DNA of 64,000 bases from Margaritifera margaritifera (lineage: Eukaryota; Mollusca; Bivalvia; Unionida; Margaritiferidae), in NCBI GenBank assembly GCA_029931535.1, contig JAQPZY010000687.1, positions 248,001 through 312,000 of the forward strand, in the 5' to 3' direction. Shown one piece after another: positions 11,480 through 22,450 of this stretch (position 1 is the stretch's first letter; each line of letters starts with the position of its first letter). The position numbers and the translations under genes were made by a program. The notes beneath the pieces are model-generated. The model was not told where the DNA came from and did no database searches. It saw only the letters and a list, made by a program, of their open reading frames with translations.

Positions 11480-12210
11480 TCACTTTATTTCCTTTCGGAT
11501 GTCACTCGGGTTGTTTGTCATTAGGTTTGTCGTTTCAGCATTGATCTCCATCCCATATCTTAATGTTGCTTGATTGAGTGGGTTCACTAAGGTTTCCATT
11601 TCATCTTCATCTTCTGCTAAGCCATTGATATCATCAGCGAAACGCATGTTTGTCATTTTTCTGCCTCCAACACTGAAACTGCCCTCATGATCTTCCAAGG
11701 CGTCGGACATGGTCCTTTCCAGGTAGATGTTGAAGAGAATGGGTGAGAGAAGGCACCCCTGTCTTACTGCGACTGTGGTTCTGAACAAGTCTCCTATGTT
11801 GCCATTGACGAGAACTGTACTAGTCGCCTTGTCATACAGGGTTTCTATAGTGCGGATTAGTTTTGCGTTTATGTTGTATATCCGCATGGTGGCCCACAAG
11901 GCTGCATGCCATACCTCGTCGAAAGCCTTCTTGAAGTCAATGAAGACATGATAGAGGTTCTGTTGATGCTGGAGATATTTTTCACATTGGATTGTAAGAT
12001 CTGTTCTGTAGAGCTACGTCCTGCTCTGAAACCTGCCTGTTCTTCCGTAATGATGTGCTCTGCTTGGGGTTTCAGTCTGTTGTGGATGATCGCAAACATA
12101 ACCTTGCTTGGGTGACTGATGAGACTGATTGTTCGGTAGTTCTGGCACAGTTGAAGATTCCCTTTTTCAGAAAGAGTCACGATCAGAGACTGGGTCCATG
12201 GGTGGGCCAT
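11480..12210 (-). pseudogene. RTE-like LINE reverse transcriptase domain
   Basis: Two overlapping frames (12210-11869 and 11899-11480) hold the RT core. The first has CQNYRTISLISHPSK and EEQAGFRAGRSSTEQI. The second has VRQGCLLSPILFNIYLE and the catalytic box NMRFADDINGLA. A frameshift near 11880-11950 separates them. A further fragment (11483-11244) carries TSFKYLGAIASDEGSKPEF. Confidence 0.85.
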
Positions 12211-12323
12211 TCTCCTGTTTGCCAGATTTGGTTGCCGATTGTTGTGAGGATGTCTATGGTGGAGTTTCCTCCTGCTTGAACAAGTTCTGCTGGTATATTG
12301 TCTACCCCAGCTGACTTCCCCTT

Positions 12324-13013
12324 CTATAGTGCCTTTACTGCAGCTTCTACTTTGTCCCTGAGGATCGGGTGGTCAACCTCTGTTGTTGTCAGTGGTACGT
12401 TTAGTACAGCTTGGTCTCCAGAAGTCTCCTGGTTGTAAAGCTTCCAACAGTATTCCGTCCATCTGTTAAGAATGTCTTGGTTTTCTGTTAGACTCTTACC
12501 AGCCTTGTCCTGAATCGTAGTAGATCTCCCCTGTTTCTCTTTTGTCAGGTCTTTCACCAACTGGTATGCCCTTTTACTGTCATTCTGGTTCAGGCTTTTC
12601 TCGACTTCCTTGCATTGGTCCTCTAACCAGCTTTCTTTTGCTTTCTTTATCTTCTTCTTAATCCTGTTGGTAATCTCATTGTATTTTTGTGCTCCTTCGT
12701 GGTCTCCTCGATTACTCCTCACATCGCAGAGGTCGAGGATATCTGCTGTGACCCAAGGCTGCTTTATTTTACGATCCTTGCCAAGGATCTCGTTTGCTGT
12801 GTCTATTACAGCCTTGTTGAAGGTGTTAATCAAGGAGTCTAGGTTTATTTCTTCATGTTCCAGAATTGTGAGTGGTGCAAATTTGCCGCCTATTGATGCT
12901 TCAAACGCTTGTGCCACGCTTGGATCATTCAGTTTTTCAAGGTCGAACCTGATTCTAACTTGTCTTGGCTTATTGGTCTTCCTCAGACGAAGTTTGATAG
13001 TCATCATCAACAA
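12324..13013 (-). pseudogene. RTE-like LINE endonuclease-RT linker region
   Basis: A 229-codon open frame, the longest intact part of this element. It contains RIKKKIKKAKESWLEDQ, SKRAYQLVKDLTKEKQG and LTENQDILNRWTEYCW, blocks that precede the RT domain in this RTE family. It runs into the RT (12210-11480) after a frame break. Confidence 0.8.
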
Positions 13014-13440
13014 GTTTATCGTCGCTTCCTATATCAGTTCCTGGGAAGCTACGTGTTCTGGCAATGTTTACGCTACACCGGAAGCGCTTTCACACTAAGA
13101 TGTAGTCAATCTGGTTGTGATGTTTTCCGTCTGGGCTGTGCCAAGTCCATCTTCTGGATAGTTTATGGGGGCCAAGGGTGTTCGTTAGCACTAGGTTATT
13201 GTATGTGGCGAAGTCCAGGAGCGTGCGTCCTCTCTCATTGGTCTGCTTATTACAGTATGGACCACAAACTTCTCGCCAGTCTGCTTGTGCGTCTTCTCCT
13301 ACCTTAGCATTCCAGTTTCCTTGAATAACCAGAATATCCTTCTTGGGTGTCTGGTCTATGAGAGTTTGAAGCTAGTCGTAGAATTCATCCAGTTCCTCGT
13401 CATCATGGTCAGATGTTCTTGATCTTAGAAAGGACCAAAA

Positions 13441-13732
13441 CTTAAAAATAAAATTAGAGACGAAAAACGAGGATATTTGCATTTACCCAGCGCCTTTTGA
13501 TGATCATTTTCGTTAAATTTCATTATTTTTATTAACGTTTTAGTGCTTTTTAATGAAATATTTATTTCTGTTTGATAATATTCCATTATTTTTTCTCAAT
13601 ATTCATTGTGATTTATATTTTTTGCTAAAAAAGGTCTTTTATTTCAATTTAAATTTTTAGTTATGTTTATCTAATTATTAAAAAGATAAAGTTTTTCTGT
13701 TCAATTCTAGTTATCTTTCAATGATTTTAGTT
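13441..13732. other. AT-rich spacer
   Basis: No gene or repeat recognised. Confidence 0.4.
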
Positions 13733-14100
13733 ATTATGTATCTCTGCTGAATATTTATATTAGAGAAAATATTGAAATATATAGATAGATAAATTCTACA
13801 TTTACATTTTGCACAATAATAAATTTAACTCGTGATTTTCATTTCCCGGGTCAGTATTCCAAACTTCCTTTAACCATAATCACCCAGTTACCTCCCGCTG
13901 CATCCTGGCTTCCTTGTTTGCCAGCATAATGCCATTTTATCGTCCTCGCTCTTTCGCATTCGTCTATCTCTCTTTATGTATGTATGTTTTTCTCTGTCTT
14001 CTTTCCTGTCGCGTCCTTTCGCAAGCTCTCAATCCCAAGATTACTTATTCTTGTTTTCTCTCTATTTTTGGTCTAGCTCTTTCTGTTTCTTACACTCGCT

Positions 14101-14120
14101 CTTCTCTCTCTCTCTCTCTC
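14101..14120. repeat. (CT)n microsatellite, short allele
   Basis: About 20 bp of CT. The equivalent array in copy B (51316-51377) is about 62 bp. Confidence 0.9.
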
Positions 14121-14592
14121 CGTTATTATTTCAATAACTTCATCTCCTTTCTCTCTCCTTTTTTTCTATGTCTCGCTGACTCATAATGGCTGGCTAACTT
14201 AGAAATCGCTAACTACTTCGTTTTCTCTGATTCCTCGTGCGCGAAAGAGATTGAAAGAGAGGGCACATAAGAATAAAAATCGTATGAGGTAACAGTTATG
14301 CAACTTTGGATTTTTCTTGCTATATTTTATTTTTGAGCTATACTTCAGTATTGTTTTGTTCTAATTGTCTCTGTATTCACATTTAGAAACTGTTTTTCGA
14401 GATATGATAAACAGCGAAAGTTATTGACAATCAAAGTTGAAAATTCTGGATTATTAAATTTGCGCTTTCAATATCTGCTTCAATAAACAACGCAACCAAA
14501 TCTTGAAAATAAAGGAAGTATCTCAGACTAAGAATGAAGAACATAACCTATTGCGATGATTTCCATTGGCATCTTACATTTGAAAGTTAAAA

Positions 14593-14626
14593 GGGGCGGG
14601 GGTGGGGAAGGGAAGAGGAGGGGAAG
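14593..14626 (+). other. G-rich tract, possible G-quadruplex
   Basis: Runs of 4, 5, 4, 3 and 4 G separated by short loops on the plus strand. Kept in shorter form in copy B (51851-51878). Confidence 0.5.
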
Positions 14627-15329
14627 TTTACCTGTATCATAATGAATAAATCATATTTGCATGATTAGACCGGTTCCCGCTGATTTCACGCGTGCTCTTC
14701 AGCTGTATTGGAAAATCATAGTCATTCCTACCGCTTGCGTGTAGTTCTTATTATTTATTTATTTATTTTCTTTGTACTGTATTACACAGTTAGTTTAGGT
14801 AAATCGTAAATAAGTCATACTTAATTGTTTTAAATTGATCTAGTAAGAACAAGGATCATACACGTTTTGCTGAAAGCAAAGGTTGCAGGACCTCTTGGGA
14901 AATATAATGTATTCTTGGCATCAAATGTTTCCATTGGGCCAAGTAAACCTTTGAATACAGCTATCCATGTATAGGCTCTACACTCGCATACCAGCAAATT
15001 TGAACAAGAAACATAGCGTAAATGTAATAAGAGACATAGAAGAATTTTTTTTAAAAAAACTAGAAAAAATAAAATAAATAAAGGTTTGTCCTGTCAATAA
15101 GTCTTTTTGAGTAAATATGCTTTAGTTCAGTCTGTTGAAAATCCTTTACATCTGTTTCTCTCCAGTTCTTGTTTTTTTTTTTCATATACTTTTCTTCAGT
15201 CTGGCATACTTACTCATCTCCTTCGTCGTCATAGTTTGATTTAGATTTGTTCGCATTACATCCCTTACACACCTTCCATTGATCTTTTCTGAAGGAAATT
15301 AATCCTAAAAGCTTCACAATTTACAGCAG

Positions 15330-16400
15330 CTTTTCAAGAAATACTGATAAGGCTGATGAAGTAGTGTCTATCATCACAAATAACAAAACTCCTCACAGTC
15401 AAATCGATCTCAATACTATTTTACAGTCTGTAGTCCTTCGTGTGTACACTTTACTCAATATATTCCTTCCAGCACTTCAATCAATCAAATTGATCTTGAG
15501 GATCTAATTGAACAGTTACCAACGCATTGTGTTTTATTCGGCTGCTTTAGCAGCCACTACACACTTTGGGGCTGTAAAGATATCAACGAGAGAGGGAAGA
15601 AGATAGAACACTTTGTTTAAAAACGCAATCTTTACCTTTTTAATGATAAGTCGTATACCTATATGCATCCTGCCACAGGATCCTACTCGTCCTTCAATCC
15701 GACCATCTGCAGTCCATCAATTTTACTTTACTTCTTTTGGAAAGCTGGTGATGACCTATGTAGAGCGACCATTTTCCAATGTCCTCAAGAAGTAACGCCG
15801 TCATATTCATCGTTTTGACAATGTTGTTGATCCAATAACTCTATTTACAAAGACTCTCCAAGATCCTCCTCTGAATACAATACCAGAGACTTCGGCGATT
15901 CATAACCGTGTTAACAAACCATTTTTGTTGATGCATGCAAATACACCATCATCGGAAAAAGGTCCTTAAACATTTCAATACCAAGCCAACAACTGCCAAC
16001 TTGGATAAATACCGTATACCTCAAGCTAAGTTTGTCGTACCAGTAGAGAGAGAGCAAAAGGAAATCATGGAGATCCTATGTGTCTAGGTTGAGCTCTGGC
16101 TCCTTAACTAAATCGGTATGGAATAGCGTACGAGAAACACTGGCAAAATTAATAACAGTTGTATCAAGTATTTAAAGAAATCTGATGAAATGGTCACAAT
16201 CGCACCAGAAATCTCAAATATATTAGGCAAAATATTCTCGAAACTCCTCACCATGTCAAAAACTTGAAAGTAAAGGTTCCTCTAAATTTTAAATCTGCTA
16301 ATGCTGAAGATTACAATAACCCTTTTTGATCGGGCACATGAATCTGCAGCAGGACCAGATGATATCCTTGGACTATTTCTGGGAATGCGGTTGATATAAT
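15330..16400 (+). pseudogene. I-type LINE remnant in copy A
   Basis: Plus-strand sequence matches the endonuclease part of the LINE in copy B (52540-53030), for example an ITNNKTPHSQIDL block. It also matches the start of the RT, and then breaks off near 16345. A large deletion has removed the rest, and homology to copy B resumes at gatcatatg (about 16408), near the LINE 3' end. Many stops; dead. Confidence 0.75.
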
Positions 16401-16577
16401 AAATTTTGATCATATGTTTTTTAGGATTTTACATTTGTTACCTTTATTTTTACTTTATATGCATTTTTCAGAATCTTAACATCTGTACGTTTTATGTCTT
16501 ATCTTATTGTACTTAACGTTTACATTTATTTGGAAGGGTTTATCTTCCTAAATTCTTATGCAATTCATTTTTACACT

Positions 16578-16907
16578 TTAAAACTTGACCTCAGGTAAGC
16601 ACCATATGGCCACTATTGTGCTGTGGTGCTCTAAAACGATAGTAGATACAAACATAGTGACCTTTTCTACGTAGACGCCATTATCATGCCGATTAACGAA
16701 GATGTAATCATCAGTTTCTTTTTTAGTTTGCGGAGAATAGAAATTGCCAATACCACAATGTTTGACAGACGCGGCTACTCTCAGAATAGAAACACTACAG
16801 GTTTTTCTTACTTTTTCTGTTTTCTTTTCTCGATATTGAACTAGTGACAAAACAAGTTCCACCATCGAACGTTCAATAGAGGAAGTCAAGAAGCCTGCAC
16901 AAGTCAA
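16578..16907 (-). CDS. Uncharacterised reading frame kept open in both duplicate copies (copy A)
   Basis: A 109-codon minus-strand frame. It shares most residues with 57090-56748 in copy B, including LVQYREKKTEK, TCSVSIL and GNFYSPQT, then NGVYVEK. Both copies stay open while nearby duplicated sequence has indels. The frame follows an acceptor-like tgcag on its strand (near 16893), so it could be an internal exon. Its last ~25 codons run antisense to the LINE 3' tail and are probably not real coding. I do not recognise a family, and chance survival is possible. Confidence 0.3.
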   Translation of the reverse strand: MTCAGFLTSSIERSMVELVLSLVQYREKKTEKVRKTCSVSILRVAASVKHCGIGNFYSPQTKKETDDYIFVNRHDNGVYVEKVTMFVSTIVLEHHSTIVAIWCLPEVKF

Positions 16908-16943
16908 ATTATGCCGATAAATGTAGACTACCTCAGCGAAATA

Positions 16944-16950
<7 letters not shown>

Positions 16951-17026
<76 letters not shown>
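16951..17026. repeat. (TA)n microsatellite
   Basis: About 76 bp of TA with one interruption. Copy B has a short aaataaataaata run in the matching place (about 57140-57165). Confidence 0.9.
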
Positions 17027-17423
17027 AACTCCAAAGATTCCGGTGAATGTATAGAATAACACGTTGATATATGAAAGCAATGTCGATGAGCAAAAGTAAA
17101 AAAATAACATAAAAATTCTCCGATAACTATATTGATGACAAATATTTTATCCGGGATAAACTTTTTAAAGATTTTTTTTCTTTGTGCCTTGAATAGATGG
17201 CGGTTCCGTGTTTTGAAAATAGGTCCAAAAGATATAGATTAAAAGAATTTAACAGTAAGAAATAGAAGTATATGTAAACACGTTCGAAAGTTAAACTTAC
17301 CACCTTTAATTGAAAACAAGAAGTGGATCTGCGATTCACGCGGGTGTCTTTGTTTAAAGGTTGACCAAGCTTTGGTTTAAGATTAAAAATATGATAAAGG
17401 TTCCAATCGCAGTCTCTTCATTA

Positions 17424-17600
17424 GACGGTAAGTATAATTCCTCTTTTAACGATCCGTTGCGTTAAATCGTTTAGAACACTCACTTTTTTAGTATAAATCC
17501 CTGTCAGAACAGAACACCTGTGTATTCAGCGGCTGTTGACCTCGGATTTGAATTACCCATGCATGCCTGGAAAGCAGCATCACCTCGAGGTAAGAGTAAC
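17424..17600 (+). promoter_or_regulatory. Possible promoter, first exon and splice donors
   Basis: The plus strand has acg|gtaagtat (near 17425), an excellent splice-donor match. Then come tagtataaatccctg (a TATA-like box near 17492) and, about 95 bp on, cctcgag|gtaagag (near 17588), a second donor-like site. In copy B the first donor is kept. The TATA-like box reads agcacaaat and the second donor reads caaggcaag, so both may have been lost. No downstream coding exon was identified. Confidence 0.25.
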
Positions 17601-17843
17601 GTGTGGAAACCGTCTAGCGAGGCCTATATCAATGGGAACTGACTAATGCTTGGGTCGGAGCAGCGGGGATGTCGTGCCGTTACGCCAGAAATTTAGGAGA
17701 GAGAGACGTCATGTCGGAAATGTGAAATAGAGTGAATGATAAATATATTTTAAAAAGACCACAAACTGTTTCAGCTGTGAAAGTATGCTACACAATAATA
17801 AAAATAATTTATTATTACTATTGGTAGTATTTTCAATCATATT

Positions 17844-18150
17844 TAATAACATCTACAGAGGTATAATAGAAAGCAGACATACATACATGTTTGTACTTTA
17901 CATTACTTATAACAAGAACATTATTATTATTATGATAAACATTATTAATTATGATAAACATTATTAATAACATTTACAATGGTATTTATGGATAGAAGAT
18001 AATGCATACATATTAGTTAGTACTTTACGTTATTTATAACAAGAACATTATTATTATTATGATGAAAATTATTAATAACATTTACAATGATATTTATGAA
18101 TACAAGATAATGTATACATACACACGCCTGTTACAACTTTACACCATAAC
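17844..18150. repeat. ~110-bp minisatellite, three units
   Basis: Three diverged units begin near 17844, 17963 and 18073. Each has aataacat(c/t)tacaa/gaggtat followed by tacaagataat-like sequence, and the first two contain acaagaacattattattattatga. Copy B has about one unit (near 58640-58690), so the array expanded in A or collapsed in B. Confidence 0.7.
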
Positions 18151-18170
18151 TTATAACGTGCACAAAAATG

Positions 18171-18655
18171 TTACATTTTAATCAAAGACAATAATTTCTT
18201 GTGCTCACTGCCTTGACAAGTGTTAAAACAATTGCATTTGGCACAAGAGCATATATTGCAACTTCCCGCGGAACGTTCTTTTAGGTCATTTGGTTTATTC
18301 ATTTCTGGGATCCACAATGCTTCAAGAAGTTTTCTTCTTATACATACTTGCCGATCTTTGGCAACTTCGATCATGTTTCGAGTGTTGTCGTCTTCATCAT
18401 GCTTGTCCTGTAAGGTAGGAGACAAGCATAACCTTTTCTCCCATCCCTGGCACATCTCCCAATCTCTTGCCAATAGCTCAGAACGCTCTTTGGGCATCCC
18501 CAGTGAATAACAATATCAACATCGCTGATTTGAATCCCCATTCCGAATACTACCGTAGCAACGAGACAGCGAATTATGCTTTCGGGTCTTCGAAATTCCG
18601 TAATAATTCTTTCCTCGTGTCTCTTTATCTTTATCTCTTCACCCATACATGTTAC
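18171..18655 (-). pseudogene. RecQ-like helicase, C-terminal part, frameshifted
   Basis: The minus strand carries the second half of a RecQ helicase: FRRPESIIRCLVAT, VVFGMGIQISDVDIVIHWG, then the arginine-finger motif YWQEIGRCARDGRKGYA. A frameshift near 18380-18400 moves the frame to a zinc-binding tail with CNICSCAKCNCFNTC that ends at 18171. An acceptor-like aatag lies just upstream (18656-18660), and the frame opens at phase 0 from there, so this may be the last exon of a spliced gene. RecQ proteins unwind DNA 3' to 5'. The N-terminal helicase half is not visible nearby. It abuts copy A of the segmental duplication. Confidence 0.75.
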
Positions 18656-18699
18656 CTATTACAGTCAATGACAAATGGTACACGTTTTTAAGAAAAACT

Positions 18700-20870
18700 C
18701 TTGATTGCATATAGTAGCAATATTGTTTAAGCAGCGATTTTAACTGTAATCACAATCGTAATCATGTCCGAAAACGATGGAGAAATCAGGACTGCAATCC
18801 TGCCAACACCAAAATTCACGTCTGAATACAAAAATAAACAAAAGTAGCAGCCAAAATCCTTACAAGTAAATTCACAATCATTCGAATCTGTTGTTTAATG
18901 ATATTACGCTCTGAAATCTGTTGGAACGTTGTGCCATGGTGCGATAGTAACCCCACCTCATTGTAACGGGGGTTTAAAGAAGACGGAAAAAAAGCCGTAT
19001 GGCTATATGACTTTACTGACCTATAGAAATATAAAAATTTGAAATTTTCAATGCACAAACAGCGAGAAAGGGCGAAGAGTCCTTTCTTCTTGACAGCAAC
19101 TGCTTTACAAAACTATGTTTAATTACAATTTAAGATGTATTTGAACGGTGTATGAAATATAAAATGCAGACACGATTGAAAAGATTTATATATCATTTGA
19201 AATATGCAACATAAAGGATCGTACAAAACTTAACAAAATATGATATTAAACCGGAATAGGAATTATGAAAATGTTACTGTCCATTTAAGAATTAATAATA
19301 GAAAAATTTAAACAACGTGACGTACCTGTAGAAACATAAAAATTTGTTATTTTCAATGCACAATGAGAGAAAGGGCGAACAGTCCTTTCTTCTTGACAGC
19401 AAACGGCAAACTCCGGTGCAGGTAAAGCTTGCACGTCCGAATTGAGCGAGGATAATACCTGTTTGGAAAGTTTTGCATTGCTAGAACTAAAAATAGATTT
19501 TACAGGTATGCGCTTTCAACGACTAGACGAATAAAAGGATGAATAAATGAATGAATCGATGATGGTAGACGAAGAAAACACAGACTGAAAACGACTGGTA
19601 CATTACATTAGAAAAATAAAGCACAAGTGTAATCATTTTCTGCAAGAAAACATTACAGAAAATAATTTTTCACTTAACACAAATATGGATATTCTGACTA
19701 ATAAGAAGAAATTAACTAGATTCGAACTAGAGTCAGTATGGAATAATTCCCTGTTACATCAGAATATGTTCACTATATCAATCCGCGCAAGAAATGTGTT
19801 AACGAAAATAAAAATCTCTTCATTTTCAGATGAAAACATTCATTAATTTGACAAGATACACAATTTGAAGTATTACATGTGCAATTTAAATGGAAAAATT
19901 CGCTGTCCTAAAATTATTGAAAAATTTCGGCACTTTTTATCGACGTAGTAATGCAGTCGTTAATCGCCTTGACACTTAGAGAAACAAATACATGCAAATT
20001 ACAGGTTTCTGAAAGCCACTCGTGACAATACAATATTTCAAATTCATTCGTGGAATATTTCGTTATATCGGCTCAAGAAACGAAGATATCCTCTATATAT
20101 TTTTTAAAAAAATGGCCACCCGCCAACCTATCCATCAACTTTTTTTTTTCTCTGACAAAAGTACTAGATCAGCAACCCTCAATATGTAAAGAAAACACTC
20201 GACCCCAATACTCGCAATGTTCACAAATACACTTGGCAACTATGAAAATATTCAAAAGCCACTAGGCCCCCAAACCCTCAATTTGTTTAGAAAACTATGC
20301 CTTCCATCAGTTTTATTTTGCGTCTGTTTGTCTGTTAATTTTGTCTGCCCGTCATCCCCATGCAGACCCAATTCAGGCAAGTTAAAGGTCAGTAATTACA
20401 AACTACAACACCAAAGTCAGATAATCAATCACTCAGATATTCATCAACTAGACTCGTATAGTCAACAATCATGCTCAGATATGTACCAAGCAGACACGTA
20501 TAACCAAAACTCAGACCCAAATATTTAACACACAAGTAATCAACACTCGACAAAAACATACTATAAATTATAACTTTATTGTAGCCAATCCAAGAGACTG
20601 CGGAGCCAACGTTCCTAGGCTAATTCTTGCTTTTCCCGCCAGTCATCCACATCCTCCAGTAATTCAGGTCAAATAAAGCCAGTAATTACAAAAGCAACAC
20701 GTGCAAGACAGTCATAGAAACAAGAAGACAGATAACCAACACTCAGAATAAGATATTCTATAGAAATCCACGAGATCGCAGTGCAAGAGAAGATCTCACT
20801 CCTGGGGAATCCCCCACGTGACTCTATTCTCCTGTAATTCATACAAACCATTAGATACTTTAGATAAGTA
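18700..20870. other. Non-coding region with internal repeats
   Basis: No gene recognised. An ~85-bp block near 19015-19092 recurs at 19318-19404, in direct orientation about 303 bp apart, sharing ttttcaatgcacaa and agtcctttcttcttgacagcaa. A second diverged pair lies near 20345-20450 and 20635-20750, sharing agtaattacaaa and agata(a/c)tcaa/ccaac-type sequence. The T-rich open stretch at 20050-20528 shows no motif. Confidence 0.45.
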
Positions 20871-20984
20871 CTTATTAAATAACGATGATGCAATTGATAT
20901 AAAGCACGGAGTGATACGAAACTTTGGCTTATTAAATAACGACGATGCAATTGATATAAAGCACGGAGTGATACGAAACTTTGG
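20871..20984. repeat. 57-bp near-perfect tandem duplication
   Basis: Units 20871-20927 and 20928-20984 differ by one base (gatgatg against gacgatg). This is a recent duplication in otherwise diverged sequence. Confidence 0.95.
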
Positions 20985-21659
20985 CTAAATCAATTAAATT
21001 TGGCAGTATGGATGAAAACATCGGGATGTGGAATGTCTTTTTGGCGTTTATAGGGTAAAATTATAGCTGAAATGGTAAAGTCACTGTATAGGTCTCACAT
21101 ATACTTTCAGATCAGAAAACTTGCGTCTGAATGCTCGATACCATTATCTAAGGATTAATCTTTTTATCCAACTAGCAACAAACATCAATCTAAAACAATT
21201 GAACATAATTTGTAATAATTGTAATATTTCGCATCTTCATGATTGGATATATGTATGTTGTGTTATACGGCATCGCAACACAAAAGTGTCTATTTAGTGC
21301 CAACAAAAGGTCAAGTTGAAAAATTTTTAAAAATATTTAGGAAGTTAAACCCTTCCCAGAAACGTCATATTAAGTACAACAAGAATATAAAATGTAAGCA
21401 TGTTACAATTCTGTACAAAAATATATAAAATAACAGACAAAGGTAACACCTGTAAAATCCTTAAGTTATAGTTATGTTGAAAATAAATATCCTATAAATA
21501 ATGATCCTGAAGAACATACAAAAATAAATAAGGAAATTGATAACCTACACCAGCTAATGTGTTAAGTGCTTACAAACATCCTATACAATTACGGAGATGA
21601 AACACCTGAATACTGGAGAAAAATGTCGGCTGAAGAAATAAATGCATTATTTACGGCGT

Positions 21660-22450
21660 AGCCTCACCAAATTTCTAAGGACGAACAAAGATCATGGGAA
21701 TATTGTTTTTTTACAATATAGCAACGGACTAACAGATGAATATCTAGATTAAATCTAAGTCCAATGTCTGGGTTCAATGACCATGAAGAAAATTGATCAG
21801 AAATATGACCAATGTAATCATTTCTGGATTTTTTCAGTCTCATCAAGTCTGCCCCCGTTGAATGGTCTGCTTCCAATATTTCAGCATGCCAACCCAACTC
21901 TGGTGGACAAATTGGAAAAATATTTATGTGAAGAGTAGAAAAGAGTTATATCGAATATTTGCAGATCAATGTAACCATGAGTCGGATACAGCAATGACCA
22001 TTGTGGAACAATAATAATCTTTACTTTTTTCAGGTTTTGCAAATCGGGTGTCTTTGAGTCAAAAAAATCTCTTCTCTGTTGATCAGATGCAGTAGGGAAA
22101 GCCCGAAGATGATCTTTTCATTTCTGTGCAAGAACCTGTAGATCACTGGTGGATGCACCGACTTGCTGCAACTGATTCTCCCATTCAATCAACTTCTTCC
22201 GTAGATTAATGTGCCAGTTACTACAGATGTCTTGTAGCCCTGTCTTACACTTTTGATGTATTCCCGGTAGACAATTCTTAACATCCGTCACCAAAGTTTG
22301 TAAAATCTGCTGATGTAGACTGCTCGAAATGAGTATTCCATATATCCAGAAGTTGATCGATCTTTGTTTGTCAAGATGTAAGAAAGGCATCCAATTCTGA
22401 TTTCAGTGCACGCTCAGAATTCTTGTACCATTTTCATTTATGACCAGATA
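21660..22450 (-). pseudogene. HEPN-domain (DZIP3-like) gene remnant
   Basis: The minus strand, from 22450 down, encodes an alpha-helical segment (SSLHQQILQTLVTDVKNC, ending in a stop at 22118). It continues past that stop in the same frame with FPTASDQQR-type sequence. Then come PQWSLLYPTHGYIDLQIFDI (near 21990) and, after a frameshift near 21905, GWHAEILEADHSTGADLM followed by LKKSRNDYIGHIS. The order YP...FDITL...GW...AD..RLK..RN....GH matches the DZIP3-like HEPN domain. RNDYIGH is the R-N-x4-H type motif of HEPN ribonucleases. One stop and at least one frameshift break the gene. Family assignment is from memory of these blocks. Confidence 0.6.

Larger units (their letters stand above)
10812..13440 (-). 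mobile_element. RTE-like LINE, 5'-truncated, poly(A) tail intact
   Basis: Minus-strand element. From 13440 down come endonuclease C-terminal fragments (a TLLDFATYNNLVLTNTL block), then the linker (13013-12324) and reverse transcriptase pieces. The RT is split by stops or shifts. Next are a C-terminal LRWYGHVS block and the 3' end, followed by a run of 23 A's on the minus strand (10837-10815). The poly(A) next to a clean 3' end shows retroposition. The sequence matches an RTE-type family, annotated in many animals as craniofacial development protein 2-like. Several frame breaks make it non-functional. Confidence 0.85.
13733..18150. repeat. Segmental duplication copy A
   Basis: Matches 50952-58700 in direct orientation, beginning at tattatgta(t/a)ctctgctgaatattta. 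Shared content: the same flanking sequence, a (CT)n array, a G-rich block, an I-type LINE, a minus-strand reading frame (16907-16578), and a TATA/donor-like block. Relative to copy B, A lacks about 2.9 kb of LINE (the join lies near 16345-16405) and the LTR insert at 57567-58221. It carries extra ~110-bp repeat units at its right end. Homology includes non-LINE flanks, so this is one duplication and not two independent insertions. Confidence 0.85.

Noticed and set aside
17844..18150. CRISPR-like repeat array
   Set aside because: Units are diverged, without unique spacers of constant length, and the context is an animal genome.
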